Below are positions 1 through 12,231 of a DNA stretch of 64,000 nt, piece after piece. The notes beneath the pieces are model-generated. The model was not told the DNA's origin. It made no database searches and was given only the letters and a program-made list of their open reading frames with translations. The first letter of the stretch is position 1; each line of letters starts with the position of its first letter. Source of the stretch: Pegea sp. RAD2-039 (lineage: Eukaryota > Chordata > Thaliacea > Salpida > Salpidae); contig JAQGEQ010000043.1 in assembly GCA_034620365.1 (NCBI GenBank), positions 558,001 through 622,000 of the forward strand. Direction: 5' to 3'. A program made the position numbers and the translations under genes.

Positions 1-106
1 ATAGTTGATAAAATTAGTGGTAATACCAGCAGTTCAATAGTTCATTAAAGTCGATAATGTTAGTTATAAATAATAAAGTATACTGATCACGAATGTTTTA
101 TCTTAC

Positions 107-501
107 GTTTATTCTTTTCCATTCAATTTCCTTCCACAATTTATACACATCGTCCAAATGATGTTTCCACAGAGAACTTTGATTTGCAGGAAACTTTTGA
201 TCAGTGAACAAACATAACTTGCCAGTTTTTTTTCTCTCAGCTAACACATTCTTCACAATTTCCTCATAACTCTGTAGCATTTGATGTAAAACTAATTTAA
301 GTGTGATGAAATATAATAATATTTTTCATTATAATATTGTTTTTTAACTTTTTATAAAGATTATATGAATTTTATAATTTTGAAAGAAAGAACTTTTATG
401 CTTACTGAGTCGATTTTAGTATTCATTACTTCTTTTTCATGTTCATTTAGTTCGATTTTAGAAGCAGTCTCTTCTGTGTAACAACATGGTACGTTACCCA
501 T
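107..501 (-). CDS. Calpain-like cysteine protease, first two exons (partial)
   Basis: Two exons are visible. Exon 1 (406-501, 32 codons) begins MGNVPCCYTEE and ends at a GTAAGC donor. Exon 2 (107-271, 55 codons) follows an ACAG acceptor in the same phase and ends at GTAAGA; the rest lies beyond base 1. Exon 2 carries LFTDQKFPANQSSLW, which matches the conserved start of the calpain catalytic domain (peptidase C2: L-F-x-D-x-x-F-P-A-x-x-x-S-L). Calpains are intracellular calcium-regulated proteases; the Cys/His/Asn triad would lie in the missing part. The start is chosen because the longer open frame upstream has no better ATG and MGN followed by CC is a typical N-myristoylation plus palmitoylation start, implying membrane tethering. 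Family call from one conserved block, so the subfamily is unknown. Confidence 0.7.
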
Positions 502-3500
502 TTTAGTAAAAACGTTTACTGAAATATATCCAAAGAACTTAGAACTGTTAAATAAATAAAGCATCAGTTATGTTTATGTTTTAATTATTGATAATTGAAT
601 AAGATCAGCATCTTACTGTAACTGATTTGAAAGATATAAGAGAAGATTATCTTAATGCATACGTAAATTTCAAGGCAGGTCTAGACACGCCTACTTTGTT
701 ATTATAGCTCGTTGATCATTTTAGTTGTTTTCTACAATTTATGATTAGATAAAGCTTTCTTGAAGATTTACTTTCATAACACAACCAAATTATAACCCTG
801 GTAGGAACTATTAAATACATAAATCAAGATTATAACCGAGCAACTAACAGCCAAATAATATAAAATTTTTTAGTTAAGTTATCTTAAATAGTTTTCAACA
901 TGGATATATAAAGATCTATGCAGAAATCATCGAAAATGTTTTTTATGTATCTGTCATTTATAAATAACATTTATTTTTCATTGATATAATCAACTAGCTG
1001 AAAAAAAAACTTTCAGTAAAATTGATGTTTAAGATAACAGCAACATATCAGTTAATAAAATAATGAATGAAACATAAAGTTTATAATAATTTTAAATAAA
1101 CTTTGCAAAAATTAATACACTAGCAAGCGTATTTATTATTTGATAGCTTTTTAAAAGTCTATTTTATAAACAAATAACATAATAAATATTTGAGAAAAGT
1201 TAAATATAAAATTAGCATATATACAAAAGTTTTTAAAAAATTCAGAAACAATTTTTTTCTTAAAAGAATAAACATAGCGTTTAAAAACTTTTCAGTAGGT
1301 TAAAGTTAAGCTAAGATTTATAAAAATAGATTTATTAAAAAAATATTTTTAGAATAATCTTAAAAATTTGACTTGTCTAGTATTGAAATGAAAATATGGA
1401 TTAAAATAAAAGTCAATCTATAACAAATTCCTTACATTAGTACTTAAGATAATATCAGCGAATTGAAAAAACTTCAAATCTTATTAACTGTTTAAATTTA
1501 GGTACTAATTCATGAAAACATTTTCTGATGCATCTTGTATGATGGCTAAAATTGTTTATTCATTTATTACAATAAATGCGAAGGTGGGTGCCTATGAATT
1601 TTTCTAATTTAGGACCTTTCCTTGGTTTAGTAACATAGTCTTAAAGCAACAAATTTTGATTATCTAATAATTAGTGAAACATAACAAGTCTTCTAATGTC
1701 GCTCGGAATTCATCTTCTTCTAATAGTTTAACAATTAAGCAACTACACTGATGATAGCTTCTTACTTTCATAAAAAAGTTTTATAATAAAAATAATTAAT
1801 TAACAAATAATTTATCTGTTTTCCAGTTTAGCTACAAAACATTAATTTAAAGGCTTAAAAATCATATTATAAAAATAAGTGCAGACTAAAATTTCATTTC
1901 TTCTTTTTTCTGTGCCTTATGATAACTAAACACAGAAAATAACTTAAATATTTGTTAAAAAGTTACTTCTTCTATTTTACTTCCGTATCATTTTCACCTA
2001 TTGCTGACGCTAATGGTTCAACAACTTATGCTTTTCTAAAGTAAAGAAATTTATCCTTATGACAAAGATCTATTACCTACTGCATCAAAGTAAAAAAATA
2101 AAGCAGTAAAATAAGTGAACAATGCAACAATGTTACATTTTATCGTATATAGTCTATACTGTCTTTGTTTATCTATCATTTTAAACATTTAAAAAACTAT
2201 ATAGGTATAAATAAACATCAATATGATGCTAGTCATTGTGAATCTAACAAACAGTTTCATTATTTTAGTTCTGTTTCTAAATTCTGTGATTTTCAAAAAT
2301 ATTTCCTTAAAAAAAGTTGGTTTACACGGCTTATGTTTTTGTGTTAATGTACTAGTGTTTAAAGTAAACGACTAATCTCAAGATCATTTACTTATCCATA
2401 AAGTCGATATAAAAATTTTTATTGATTAATAACTTCAACTTAATTATATAAACTATATAATGATATGCTATATTAACTACTCACAAAGCAACTAAGCTAA
2501 TAATTCATAATAACCTTTTTGTTAACTTCAGCTTATAAGGTTAATTGAAAACACTTCACTCAATTTATACAAAAAGAAATAAAAAAATAGCCTAATTTTT
2601 TTTATGTAAACAATATTTTTCAAGCAGTAAGAATTGGTAAAGTCTAAAATTGCATTTTTATTTTTAAGAATTTTTGCTTTTACAAATTTAGATTTTGTAA
2701 TATTTTTAAGAAGTGTTTAATACAGCAATGTAAAAATAACAGATTAGTTGATGATTATTTTTAAACGTTAAAGACTTTTTTTATTTATAACTTGTTATTA
2801 GACTATTTAAAAAAAATTGTAAAAATATTATAAAATGTAAAAAAAGTTCTACAAATATTTTTTATTAAATGAATTTTAAGCTTTTCAATGTTCACTTTCT
2901 TTCATTTTTTAAATCAGTATTAACACATTCAGTAAGTTTTTAGCTATAATGAAATACTTTCAGTTTAATGCAAAAGTTTATAATATAAGTTATACTGATA
3001 AAAATAACTAGATAAGCAGTTTGTTCTCTTCATAAGTTAAAAATCTTCTTGAAACATTTGGTAATAATTCTTTTATATGTAGCTTTAATCCTCCAAAAAG
3101 TTTTATTTATTCTTCAATATTTATTTTCATATCAATAAAATATCCAAAAAACTTTTAAACTAAAAACTGTTATTTGATATATAGTAATGTGAAAACAAAT
3201 TTAGTTTACTTTTCAGCACCTCATAGCTAAATATTGTTAAAGTTCTATTAATTATTGCAGTTCTATTATGTGGTATTGTTATCATTCCTAAAATCATTAA
3301 CTTTTTTGTATGTTTAAGAATCTTTGTTAATGGTCCACACAAGATAAAAACTGTCTCAGATACAGTGCATCTGAAAACACTTTCATATCAACAACTAATT
3401 TAAGCAGATGATTTTTATATTTTGTTTAATTTATCCATTTAGCATTTTAAATAGTTTATTATTAAAAGAGCTTTTTTTTCAATTATTAAATATCTTCAAT

Positions 3501-3700
3501 GTTAATTTCTAATAAAAACTTTCTGGTATGTTTATTTTTCAATGTTTATTATTTTATATTCAAACATTAATTTCACTGAAAGTTGATTTCAACAACTTGA
3601 TCATATCAATGAAAAATAAGTTATATTTATGAGAAATGTAGTCATCCTAATATTATACATTTTACTTTCAAAGTCTAAATTTTGATAAACTTACATTTTG
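502..3700. other. Gene-poor AT-rich spacer
   Basis: No exon with protein similarity was seen on either strand. Two open frames of about 60 codons (2165-2347 + and 3160-3342 -) have no recognisable motif. One dispersed repeat copy lies at about 2366-2530. The calpain promoter should lie just right of 501. Confidence 0.5.
2366..2530 (+). repeat. Dispersed repeat, copy A
   Basis: Shares a run of about 32 identical bases (starting AAACGACTAATCTCAAG) with a copy near 28030, followed by a diverged stretch in which TACTCAC, GCAACTAA and TTTGTTAACT recur in the same order. The family is not recognised; it could be a decayed MITE or SINE. Confidence 0.55.
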
Positions 3701-3719
3701 TAAAGATAAGACAAAGTAA

Positions 3720-4445
3720 GGCTGTTATCCAGTTACAGAAAAAAAAAACTTTTTAAGCTATTAAAAGAACCAAACCCGACTTTAAGGAATACTGTTAAAT
3801 GCTATCAATAACTAAAGATAACATGTAATTGATTCAGGTGTTGGCAGTCTCACGACACATGTACTCAAAATAGAAAGTTCTAGAGAACAGGCAAAGTATG
3901 GGAAAGATGACTAAGAGATGAAATATCGAAAAATAAAATTGTTAGAGCCATGGTCAAAGAAGACCTCAAGTTGTTCTCTTTCAAAATGACCAGCAAGCAA
4001 CAGCTAACGGAGTTGTCAAAACAGAAAAGATTGAACAAATTAAAGATTCTTTTGAATATAATAAAAGATGTAAACTGATAGTATCGTTTTGTCAGATAAA
4101 AAATGTTCACTGTATAAGGTCAAACTCAGCACTTAGAATGACAAAGTTCTGGCAAAATATGTTGACAGTATCCTTTCATCTGTAGAGACTGTTTTTATGC
4201 AAAACGGTTTTGGCTGCTATCTTTAGAAGCTTTTACTTTCGTCAAAAAAAGTAATAAAATTAACGCAAGATCTTATAGATTGAGAATATTTTAACTCCGG
4301 GAAAATTTGAAGATAAAAAGCATTTAAGCCATTCACTTGGTTAAGCACTCTCACACATCAAAAACAAAACTCAAGATTGATTTAAGGGTCACTTTTGATC
4401 AGTTTTGTTTTGCTTCATCCACCACAATGCATTAAATTAACATTT
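3720..4445 (+). mobile_element. Tc1/mariner-family transposase relic
   Basis: Translation of the plus strand across stops and frame changes gives blocks in the order expected for a Tc1/mariner DDE transposase: a paired-type segment with VREDLKLFSFKM-like text (about 3950-4000), KQKRLNKLKILLN (about 4020-4060), FVR-KMFTV and NxQND-like text (about 4085-4135) corresponding to the DEKxFTVE...QNDR region, then SHTSKTK (about 4350-4375) corresponding to the D-G-x-x-x-H-T-S block. Several stop codons and shifts interrupt it, so it is dead. Terminal inverted repeats were not identified. Confidence 0.65.
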
Positions 4446-6003
4446 TACATGGTAGGGGAACTCCCCGCGCCCTGTATATTAAATCTTTTCAAATAAGGTA
4501 GATTTTAGGTAGAAAATTGATGTTAAATGTCTAATAAAGCTATATATGTTCAGATATAAAGATAATGTTTTTTGCTAAAATGGATAATGTAGCTATGATA
4601 TAAAAATGTTCTTGTTTCACAAACTGAACTTAAAGAAAATCAAAGCTCTGGTTAGATCAACTAGTAAATAAAAAGTTTATCATCTGAAAAGTACTTTACA
4701 AATCTTTATCAACTTATAAAGTCCAATTCATAAAACTAAAACCCACTAGATTTATTTTTCTAGAACTTACAGTTTTTGCCTTTTTAACAAAATCAAACAA
4801 ATTTATGGTGGTCTTGATTATTTGCTTAAATTATAAATTTTTGGATTTAAATAAAATGGAAGAACTTTTTACAGGTAACCTTTTGTTAATTTGTCAAGAA
4901 AAAAGATTTTGATAATCTTTTAGCTTACTTGTAACTCATTGAATGCGTATACACTCTATAAAAGTTTCAAAACATCAGATTTACCAGATGATATAAAGAG
5001 AGTATTAAATTGGTTTTCTACTTTTAGTAACAAATATTTACAATGAAAGCCAATAAAACTTCCATTAACTAAATCTACTTCTTTATCAGCTTGCTGATAT
5101 ATAAAACTTTACAAAGTTTTACATCAAAAATTTGATTTTTAATTAATTGATTTTTTTTGGGAAACCGCAAAATACTTTTTCAGGTTTAAAAAATTAAAAG
5201 GGTTTGTATTAACTTTTGAAAATCAATTACAATCAAAATTTTGCATATTCATCTTTTACATTCATATACAGTCATACTTTAAAAACAGATGTTGTGATTT
5301 GTTAGTAAAATAAGTAAATTTCAACAAAATAGAAAGCTGAAATTTGTTACTTTTTTTCTCATATAATCAACAACCAAATTTATTGAAAATTTATATTTGA
5401 AGTTTTTTCTGAACAATTTGCTGAAAATACATTGAAATAAAGTTTTAACAACAAATTTTGATCAATTTATTTAAAGATGTTGTTAATATAGACCAAATAT
5501 CAGTTTTTATCAGATTATCGCATATAGTTATCATTAAAATGTTGTATCTATAGCTTGTAAAGATTTATGAAAAATATAATTGTTTTTTGCAAGTTTGTCT
5601 TCTGATTGAATTTGATAAATGTAAGATTACAAATATGTAATACTTAAAGAAGATAAAACTGAAGTAAAACGTATAGAGTAGAAATATAGGTTTGTGTTTG
5701 AAAACGCAGATATAAGAAAATGCAAAAACAAAGCAGCTTTTTCAAACCCAAAGTAAAAACCAATTTAATTAATGCTACACTGAAAAGAACAGAGATTATT
5801 CCATAAAAGAACAAAATGTTGCCACAAAAATCAAGTTTGAACGAAATACAGATGACATCTTGGCTTTTCTTTCACGTTTACACTGGATTACTAGACTTGA
5901 GAACAAAGCCAAGTACAGAATGTTTAAATTATCTATGAAAAAGCTTCCAATTAATTTCTACTTTCAACCAAACTGTGAGGAACTAACCAGCACAGTTCAA
6001 AAG
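4446..6003. other. AT-rich spacer downstream of DNAJC3
   Basis: Lies between the transposase relic and the DNAJC3 stop codon. The right end must hold the DNAJC3 3' untranslated region on the minus strand. Nothing else recognisable. Confidence 0.5.
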
Positions 6004-9000
6004 TTAAAACTCTCCGTGGAAATCATTAAAACCTCCACCTCCAAAGTGGAAAGTAAACCCACCACCTCCAAAGGGGTTGAATCCGTGTCCATGTCCTCCA
6101 CCACCTCCGCTTTCTTCGGGATCAAGTGGATCGATACCAGCATCAAATTTCTTACGTTTTTCTATGAATAAATAGAGAAGATACTTTTACAGAATTCATT
6201 GAAATGCTTAAGATTAGATTCCAGTTTAAATCTATTAGATCTACAAAAGAAAACCAAACAAAAAGTCAAATATGAAAAATTCAATCTTGTTGATGAAGAT
6301 GTGAAGAGTACAGATGAAGATCAATTACAATTCCTCGTGTAGAGGATGATGAGTTTGATAGAAATGTTTTTGAAAAGCGTTGAAAGAATTAGGATGTTGT
6401 TGACGATGAGAACGAGCTTGCTTTTGTTGGAAAGTTTGTTGCTGAAAGTTTGAAGCTTTTTGATATCGTTTGTTAAATGACAAGTTTTCCGATTGACTTT
6501 CAGTCTTTTGTGGTGAGTCCTTCTTAAATGGATTTGCTTGCTCCTGATTGGTTAATTTCGACTTATCAACTTTGAGCAGGTTTCCATGAACATCTTTCAA
6601 AAAGAAGTTTCCTTCTGTATCTCTGAAGAAGTTACTCCTATCATTAGATTTCGTCGCTTCTTCTTGTCTCTCTTCTTGTCTCTTCATCTGGTTTCTTTTT
6701 ATCAAGACATATCTGCCGTCCACACGACGTTTATAAACATTCCCTTTTTGATCAACAATAGCTCCACTCTGGTTGAAGCTTAATCCACGCGGAAGATCAG
6801 ACGAAGACTTTTTTGGATCAGGAGTTACTTTAGGAGCTTGTGTCGGAGGTTTTACTCTCATGTACCAGTTACCGTCCTCTCCCCTCACAAACACGTTGCC
6901 TCTTTCATCTGTATGAGTCTCCTGCTCTCTAGACTTCTCTACTTTCTTCTTTTGTATCAAGTCAGGATCTTCACTCTCAACGACCCATCGACCCCGTTCG
7001 TTCTTGTAGTACCACTTCCCGTCAGTACCTCGAGTATATTTCGGTTTCTTCTTTTCTTGCTCTTTTCTTTTTCGTTTTTTCATCTTTTTAACTTTCTTCT
7101 TCTTTGCCGCATTCGAAGTTCTTCGATTATCAGATTTGCTTTTTGCAAGGTCATCATCAACAACTGTGTCTTCAGGAAATTCACTTCTTTCTTCACCATC
7201 ATCTTGATTTTTCATCCAGTTTTTCGTCTTCTGCCTCTTTAATTCCCTTTCTTCTTCCTCTCTTTCTTCTTGGAGCTTCTTCAATTTCATTTCTTCTTCT
7301 TTCCTTTTCATTTTTAGCAACAATTCTTGCTTTATTTGCTCTCTTATTTCTTCTTGTCGTTTCTGTTCTTTTCTTATTTCTTCTTTTCTTATTTGTTCTT
7401 GTCGAGATTGTTCTTGTCGTATTTGTTCTTGTCGTATTTGTTTTTGTCGTATTTGTTCTTGTCGGATTTGTTCTTGTCGTATTTGTTTTTGTCGGATTTG
7501 TTCTTGTCTGATTTGTTCTTGTCTAATTTGCTCTTTTCTGATCTGTTCTTGTTTTAATCTTTGTTGATTCCTTCTTCTCTGCTCTTCACGTTGCTGAGCA
7601 AGTAACTGTTCTTGAGCAGCAAACGCATCAGCTTTATCTTCTTCATCTTTTCTCTTCCGATCTTTGTATAAATTACTTTTGAACAACTCTTCATTGGCAT
7701 TGAATTTGTTATCTTGAAAAGCAGCAAACAGATCTTCCACCGACTTTCTAGAATCTTGGGACTTCTTATTAAATCCAAAGAACTGATGAAAGATGTCTTC
7801 AGTTCTAGAGCTGGCTTGTGCTTCTTCATAATCATTTACATCTTCTAAATCCATTGGGTCGTAGCCACTGAGGAACATTTTCGTTTTTTCTACAAATAGA
7901 TAAAAAAAACTTAGAACAAATTCAACTTTGTGACATCTATCACTGAATTCACCTTTTAACGTCACTATCTGAAGTGAATTCTCATTCATCTTCGGCAGCT
8001 AAACAAGCTTCATATGAAGATTGCAATTGTTACATTTCATAATTCGAAAATATGAAAATCTAATCAGCTAATCATATAAGATTTTGTAAAAACTAGAAGC
8101 CGTAGACAGTCTGTTTGGTGATCTGCTTCATATTTACCTGGATCGCTTAAAACTTCTTTTGCTGAAGCAATTTCGATAAATTTCTTTTCTGCTTTCTTCT
8201 TTTCGCTTTCATCTTTGAAGTTATCTGGATGCCACTCTCGGGCGAGCTTGCGATAGGCTTTGATGATTTCTTGTTTCCGGGCGTTTCTGAAATAAGCCAT
8301 TTTAGTTGGTGCAACATATTCAAATTTTCTAATATGAAAGAAGCAATAATTGTACCTTGAAACTCCAAGAATTTTGTAATAATCTCTTTTTTTTGACTGT
8401 TTTAACATTTTTTGCGCTTTTTTTATTTTTTCACTTAATCCTGGATAATGTTCATCAATTTGTTGAGCTTTTTGAAGATCTTCAAGAGCTGAAATAAATT
8501 TCTCGTTTTATTCAAGATTAAATGAAGTTTAGTTTCACAATTTTTTTATTAAAATCGTTCTAAAAACAAAAGTAATAATTTTCATAAAAAAATTTAAACT
8601 AACTAAATTGAATTTCACAAATTCCTAAAAACTTTTTGAATAAAATTTGATATCAGATATTTATATCAAAATCTAATTAATAAATAAAATGTCTATTCAT
8701 GAAACATCATCGCTGATATAAACGTGAACAGATATTTTATTCAAATCACTTTTACCTTCTTCATACATTATTAGATTTGTATGAGCGTCCGATCTTAATA
8801 AATGAGCAGGAACATTAAAAGGATCAAGTTCTATGATATCATCAGTAGTATCAAGAGCTTGTTCAAATTCATTCGCCTGTAGATACCAATAACAACTAAA
8901 GCTAAGCTTGTAAGCAACTAAAAACTAAATTCTAATATATGTAGAAGCAAAAGTGATTATGCAAAAAGAGCATAATACATGTGTTTAAAGGCCAGGTGCT

Positions 9001-10736
9001 CTACACATGATACCTGTCTTGTATTTCCCATAGCGTTCATGAACATAAGCAAGATAGATATAACATAATGCTCCTCTTGTGTCTTTAGGAGGCAAAGAAC
9101 GGAGAGCTTTATAGCAAGCATCCAAAGCTAATAGGAGATTGGAGCCTTGCTGGTTGTTTTTAACAAAGATTTATTTAAAAGATTGAAAAGGTGAAATTAC
9201 TTGAGTGAAATTGAATATTTTATGTAAATAAGGTGAATGAACAAACCTTGATAAAACATTCACAAATCTTTAGCTTTACTTCTATTGTCAAAGGAGTTAT
9301 TTTTGATTCTTTTTTTAAAACTTGTCCGTATTTTTCAGCAGCTTCAAACCAACTAAAGTAAAATTTATAAAAGTTTGAAACCATTTTTGTCTGATGATAA
9401 AAACCTACTTGTTTTCTGTCATTAGTTTTTTTGCAGAATCAAGAGTTTTTACTAATTTCTTCACGCCTTTATAATGCGCATAACATTCTTTCTGGTCTGG
9501 ATCAAGCTTTAAACATTCCCTGATTTCACTGAAAGTAAAAATGATCAAATTAGAAGAATGTAAAGTAAAAAAACAGTCACACTTACTCTAGTGATTGTGA
9601 AATTTCACCAAGGTTGTACCACAGTCTACTCATTTTAAGATATGCTTTTGTGTTATCTAATCGTAATATTGTAGTTGGTTTTAAATCAGTAATTGCTTTA
9701 CGTAACTCTCCTACATGTTCGTAGGCATCTGCTCGTATCTCACGGAAATCTGCATTCCAAGGACAAGACTAAAAAAATATTTAAAATTATTTTTTTACAT
9801 AACCCAACAATTTAAAAAACAAAACAGCTCACAAAAACTTATCACGTGTAAAAACTGACCTCAATAACTTGAGTTATATATTCTATCGCTTGTTTAAACT
9901 GTTGTTGTTTCATCAAAGTAGTCGCATGGTTAACGTTTCGCCGCAAAGGTCGTATCTCTTCAACTTTAGCAGTTGCTTCTGCGTTGTCTTCTCTCGATAA
10001 CTACAAAATATGAAACATTAATTTCATTCAAATAAGTGAGCAGCAGATATCAACTTACAACTGCTTCATAATCTGTTTGTGCTTCATTAAAACGTCCCAT
10101 TTTTAATAGCAAGTTACCTCGTTGTAGTCTTGCTTTGATAAAAGTTGGTTGGAGCTTTAGGACCTAGAAAAGATAAAAAATATTAGATGAAACATCAAAA
10201 ACAGGAACATCTTTATCAAACAGTTTATTTGCTCAAAAATACCTCATTAAGGTCAGGAAGAGCAGACCTGGCTTTGCTCATGGCCAAATAAACAGTTGCT
10301 CGCATGTAAAATGCTTGATAATTAGATTCATCAGCATCTGTAAACAACAAATGGAAAAACTTTGATGAAATCTATCAAATAAAATATATAATTTTATAAT
10401 TATTTGAAAATAATAATTTATACAAATGTTTTAAATTTGAGCTTTTATTTGAAACTGTCTCTAAATTTACCAATAGCTGCATGATATTGAGTTAATGCAT
10501 CAGCTAATTGTCCTGATTGAAGCAACTGGTTTCCTTTTGTCAAAAAACGTTTGGATTCTGTAGAATCAATTCCGACAACACCTAAAAAGATTAAAAATAT
10601 ATACTTTGCTCGCTAGGGCCTTATAAATCTTAAATAAAAATAATAAAGTTGTATTACCTCCGACAAACCAATCAGTAACAACGAGTAGTAAAGGTAAATG
10701 AGATATCAAATGTTGATAACAACTTTTAACCATCAT
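6004..10736 (-). CDS. DNAJC3: DnaJ homolog subfamily C member 3 (p58IPK), ER co-chaperone
   Basis: Thirteen exons join in phase to 1617 nt (538 codons; human protein 504): 10658-10736, 10471-10581, 10243-10337, 10059-10163, 9860-10000, 9587-9768, 9409-9528, 9247-9352, 9014-9149, 8756-8857, 8356-8488, 8138-8286, 6004-6161. Exon 1 gives a hydrophobic signal peptide (LPLLLVV). The middle is TPR repeats, for example [18 protein letters not shown] and [20 protein letters not shown]. The J domain starts [19 protein letters not shown], keeps the HPD motif and ends [19 protein letters not shown], followed by a Gly/Phe-rich tail ending DFHGEF. In the ER lumen it holds unfolded clients through its TPRs and stimulates the Hsp70 BiP through HPD. 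The last intron is about 1.98 kb and holds a complete second gene. Strong family match. Confidence 0.93.
6325..7989 (-). CDS. Lys/Arg/Glu-rich repeat protein nested in a DNAJC3 intron
   Basis: A 554-codon open frame on the same strand as its host, wholly inside DNAJC3 intron 12. A likely 63-nt intron (7890-7952; AAAG/GTGAATTC to TTTGTAG) keeps the frame, so the protein is either 554 or 533 residues; a start at [10 protein letters not shown] is also possible. After an acidic N-terminus come about a dozen 5-residue repeats (Q-I-R-Q-E) and a long charged coiled-coil-like helix, then a basic run ([16 protein letters not shown], nuclear-localisation-like). The C-terminal half has four spaced imperfect units: [50 protein letters not shown] and [15 protein letters not shown]. 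The last third is Gln/Asn-rich. I do not recognise the family. Its length in this AT-rich sequence and its protein-level repeats argue that it is a real gene. Confidence 0.72.
   Translation of the reverse strand: MNENSLQIVTLKGEFSDRCHKVEFVLSFFYLFVEKTKMFLSGYDPMDLEDVNDYEEAQASSRTEDIFHQFFGFNKKSQDSRKSVEDLFAAFQDNKFNANEELFKSNLYKDRKRKDEEDKADAFAAQEQLLAQQREEQRRRNQQRLKQEQIRKEQIRQEQIRQEQIRQKQIRQEQIRQEQIRQKQIRQEQIRQEQSRQEQIRKEEIRKEQKRQEEIREQIKQELLLKMKRKEEEMKLKKLQEEREEEERELKRQKTKNWMKNQDDGEERSEFPEDTVVDDDLAKSKSDNRRTSNAAKKKKVKKMKKRKRKEQEKKKPKYTRGTDGKWYYKNERGRWVVESEDPDLIQKKKVEKSREQETHTDERGNVFVRGEDGNWYMRVKPPTQAPKVTPDPKKSSSDLPRGLSFNQSGAIVDQKGNVYKRRVDGRYVLIKRNQMKRQEERQEEATKSNDRSNFFRDTEGNFFLKDVHGNLLKVDKSKLTNQEQANPFKKDSPQKTESQSENLSFNKRYQKASNFQQQTFQQKQARSHRQQHPNSFNAFQKHFYQTHHPLHEEL
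7372..7560 (-). repeat. 15-bp coding tandem array (Gln-Ile-Arg-Gln-Glu)
   Basis: About a dozen 15-bp units on the minus strand encode EQIRQ with Q/K and R/K changes. The array is in frame with the nested gene and explains the long plus-strand open frames at 7104-7557, which are antisense shadows. Confidence 0.85.
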
Positions 10737-12230
10737 TTGTGAGAGAATTTAAAAAAAAATTATTTAATCAGAAGTTTACTATTTTTATCCCTATTATAAA
10801 AGTAAACTTGCAAATTTAAATTCTACTGCAAATGTTTGAATTTGTTTTAAGCTAGTATTAAAAAGATAAAAGCATTTTAGCTACAGCTTAATTTATACAT
10901 ACAATTTAATTCCTGTATAAAATAAAAAAAGAAATCTATCAATTTTGAAAGATCAATAAACTTAAAAGTAATTTTTGTCGCAAAAGTTGAACATAATCAG
11001 ACTTCACATAGAAATTATAAAAGCATTTTGAATATAATTCTGTAAATGTTATAAATGACAACTTGATTTGAGAGGACTTTAAAATAAGATAATTTAACTT
11101 TTATAACAAATAAAGAATTTGTTAAAGCTAAATTGTGATATCATCAAAGAATTTGCTTTCAGACTTCATTACTATATCAAAAATGATTACTTCTTTTAAA
11201 ATTTTGTTTAAAAAAATAAAATTTAGGTATTTTACTTGCTAAGTTATATATAATGCTGGCAGTTTCATCATTTTTTTAACTTGTTTTGTAATTTTAATTT
11301 AATAAATAATTAATTTTCATCAATAAGAAATTAGTATATTACATAACTAATAATACTAGAGCAATAAATCAAATATTTCTTGAAATCAGAACCATATCAC
11401 CAAAATATAAATTGCTATTTCATTTTTTAACATATGGAACCTAACTAATTACTGGAAGTATTAAAGAAATAATCAAGAAATATAATTCAAATATAAAAAA
11501 TAACTGACTAACCTTATCAAGATTAAAGTTATTTAAAAAAGCTAAATTGTTTATATTAGGAGCAATAATAGTCTTTTAATTGTAAATAATCATGTAAAAA
11601 CAACCTAACAAACTATAAGACGATACATTTATAAATTATCTTCTTTGTAACTAAATAATTTTGAACTAATAATTCAATAAAAATAAAAAATAGCAACAAT
11701 AAATATACAACTATATAACATTAAATAAAACACTCAACATAACAATTAAAAGTAACAAAATATCGAAGCGAAAGCATTATATAATTCCCTAGACTGAAAA
11801 AAAGTATTTTTTACTGAGTTTGTCTCGTGGTGTTTTGTGATTTGTCCAAATATCGTGACGTATTCAAAAAAATACATTACAGGACAAAAATATGCTGCCG
11901 AAAGAATCAAATAAATGTTATTTTTAAAGACAAAATATTTATAAATTTTTTTACAATGACTTGAAATATAATTAAAGAATAGAACAACAACGATTTTTTT
12001 GCATTACTGGAGACATATAACGAAAAATCTAGATTGTACTTAAGTATAAAGTTAAGAATTTTAAAATGCCGAGTCTTAAAGTATGTTTCATTCACTTATA
12101 AAGCAAGCTATAAATATCATTTTAAAGTGATAACTATATGCCATTAATTTTAGAATTTTATGATAGTTATGCAATTGATAGTTATAGTTTGATTATAGAG
12201 AAGGGATAAACAATTGTGAAAATATTAAAG
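10737..12230. other. AT-rich spacer upstream of DNAJC3
   Basis: Contains the presumed DNAJC3 promoter at its left edge. The 62-codon minus open frame at 11907-12095 shows no motif. No other feature seen. Confidence 0.5.
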
Positions 12231-12231
12231 T

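Noticed and set aside
5860..6171. 103-codon plus-strand frame
   Set aside because: Antisense to the last DNAJC3 exon (Gly-rich tail) and its 3' UTR.
7104..7557. Long plus-strand frames rich in Leu, Phe and Val resembling membrane proteins
   Set aside because: Antisense of the EQIRQ repeat and Lys/Glu-rich coding sequence of the nested gene.
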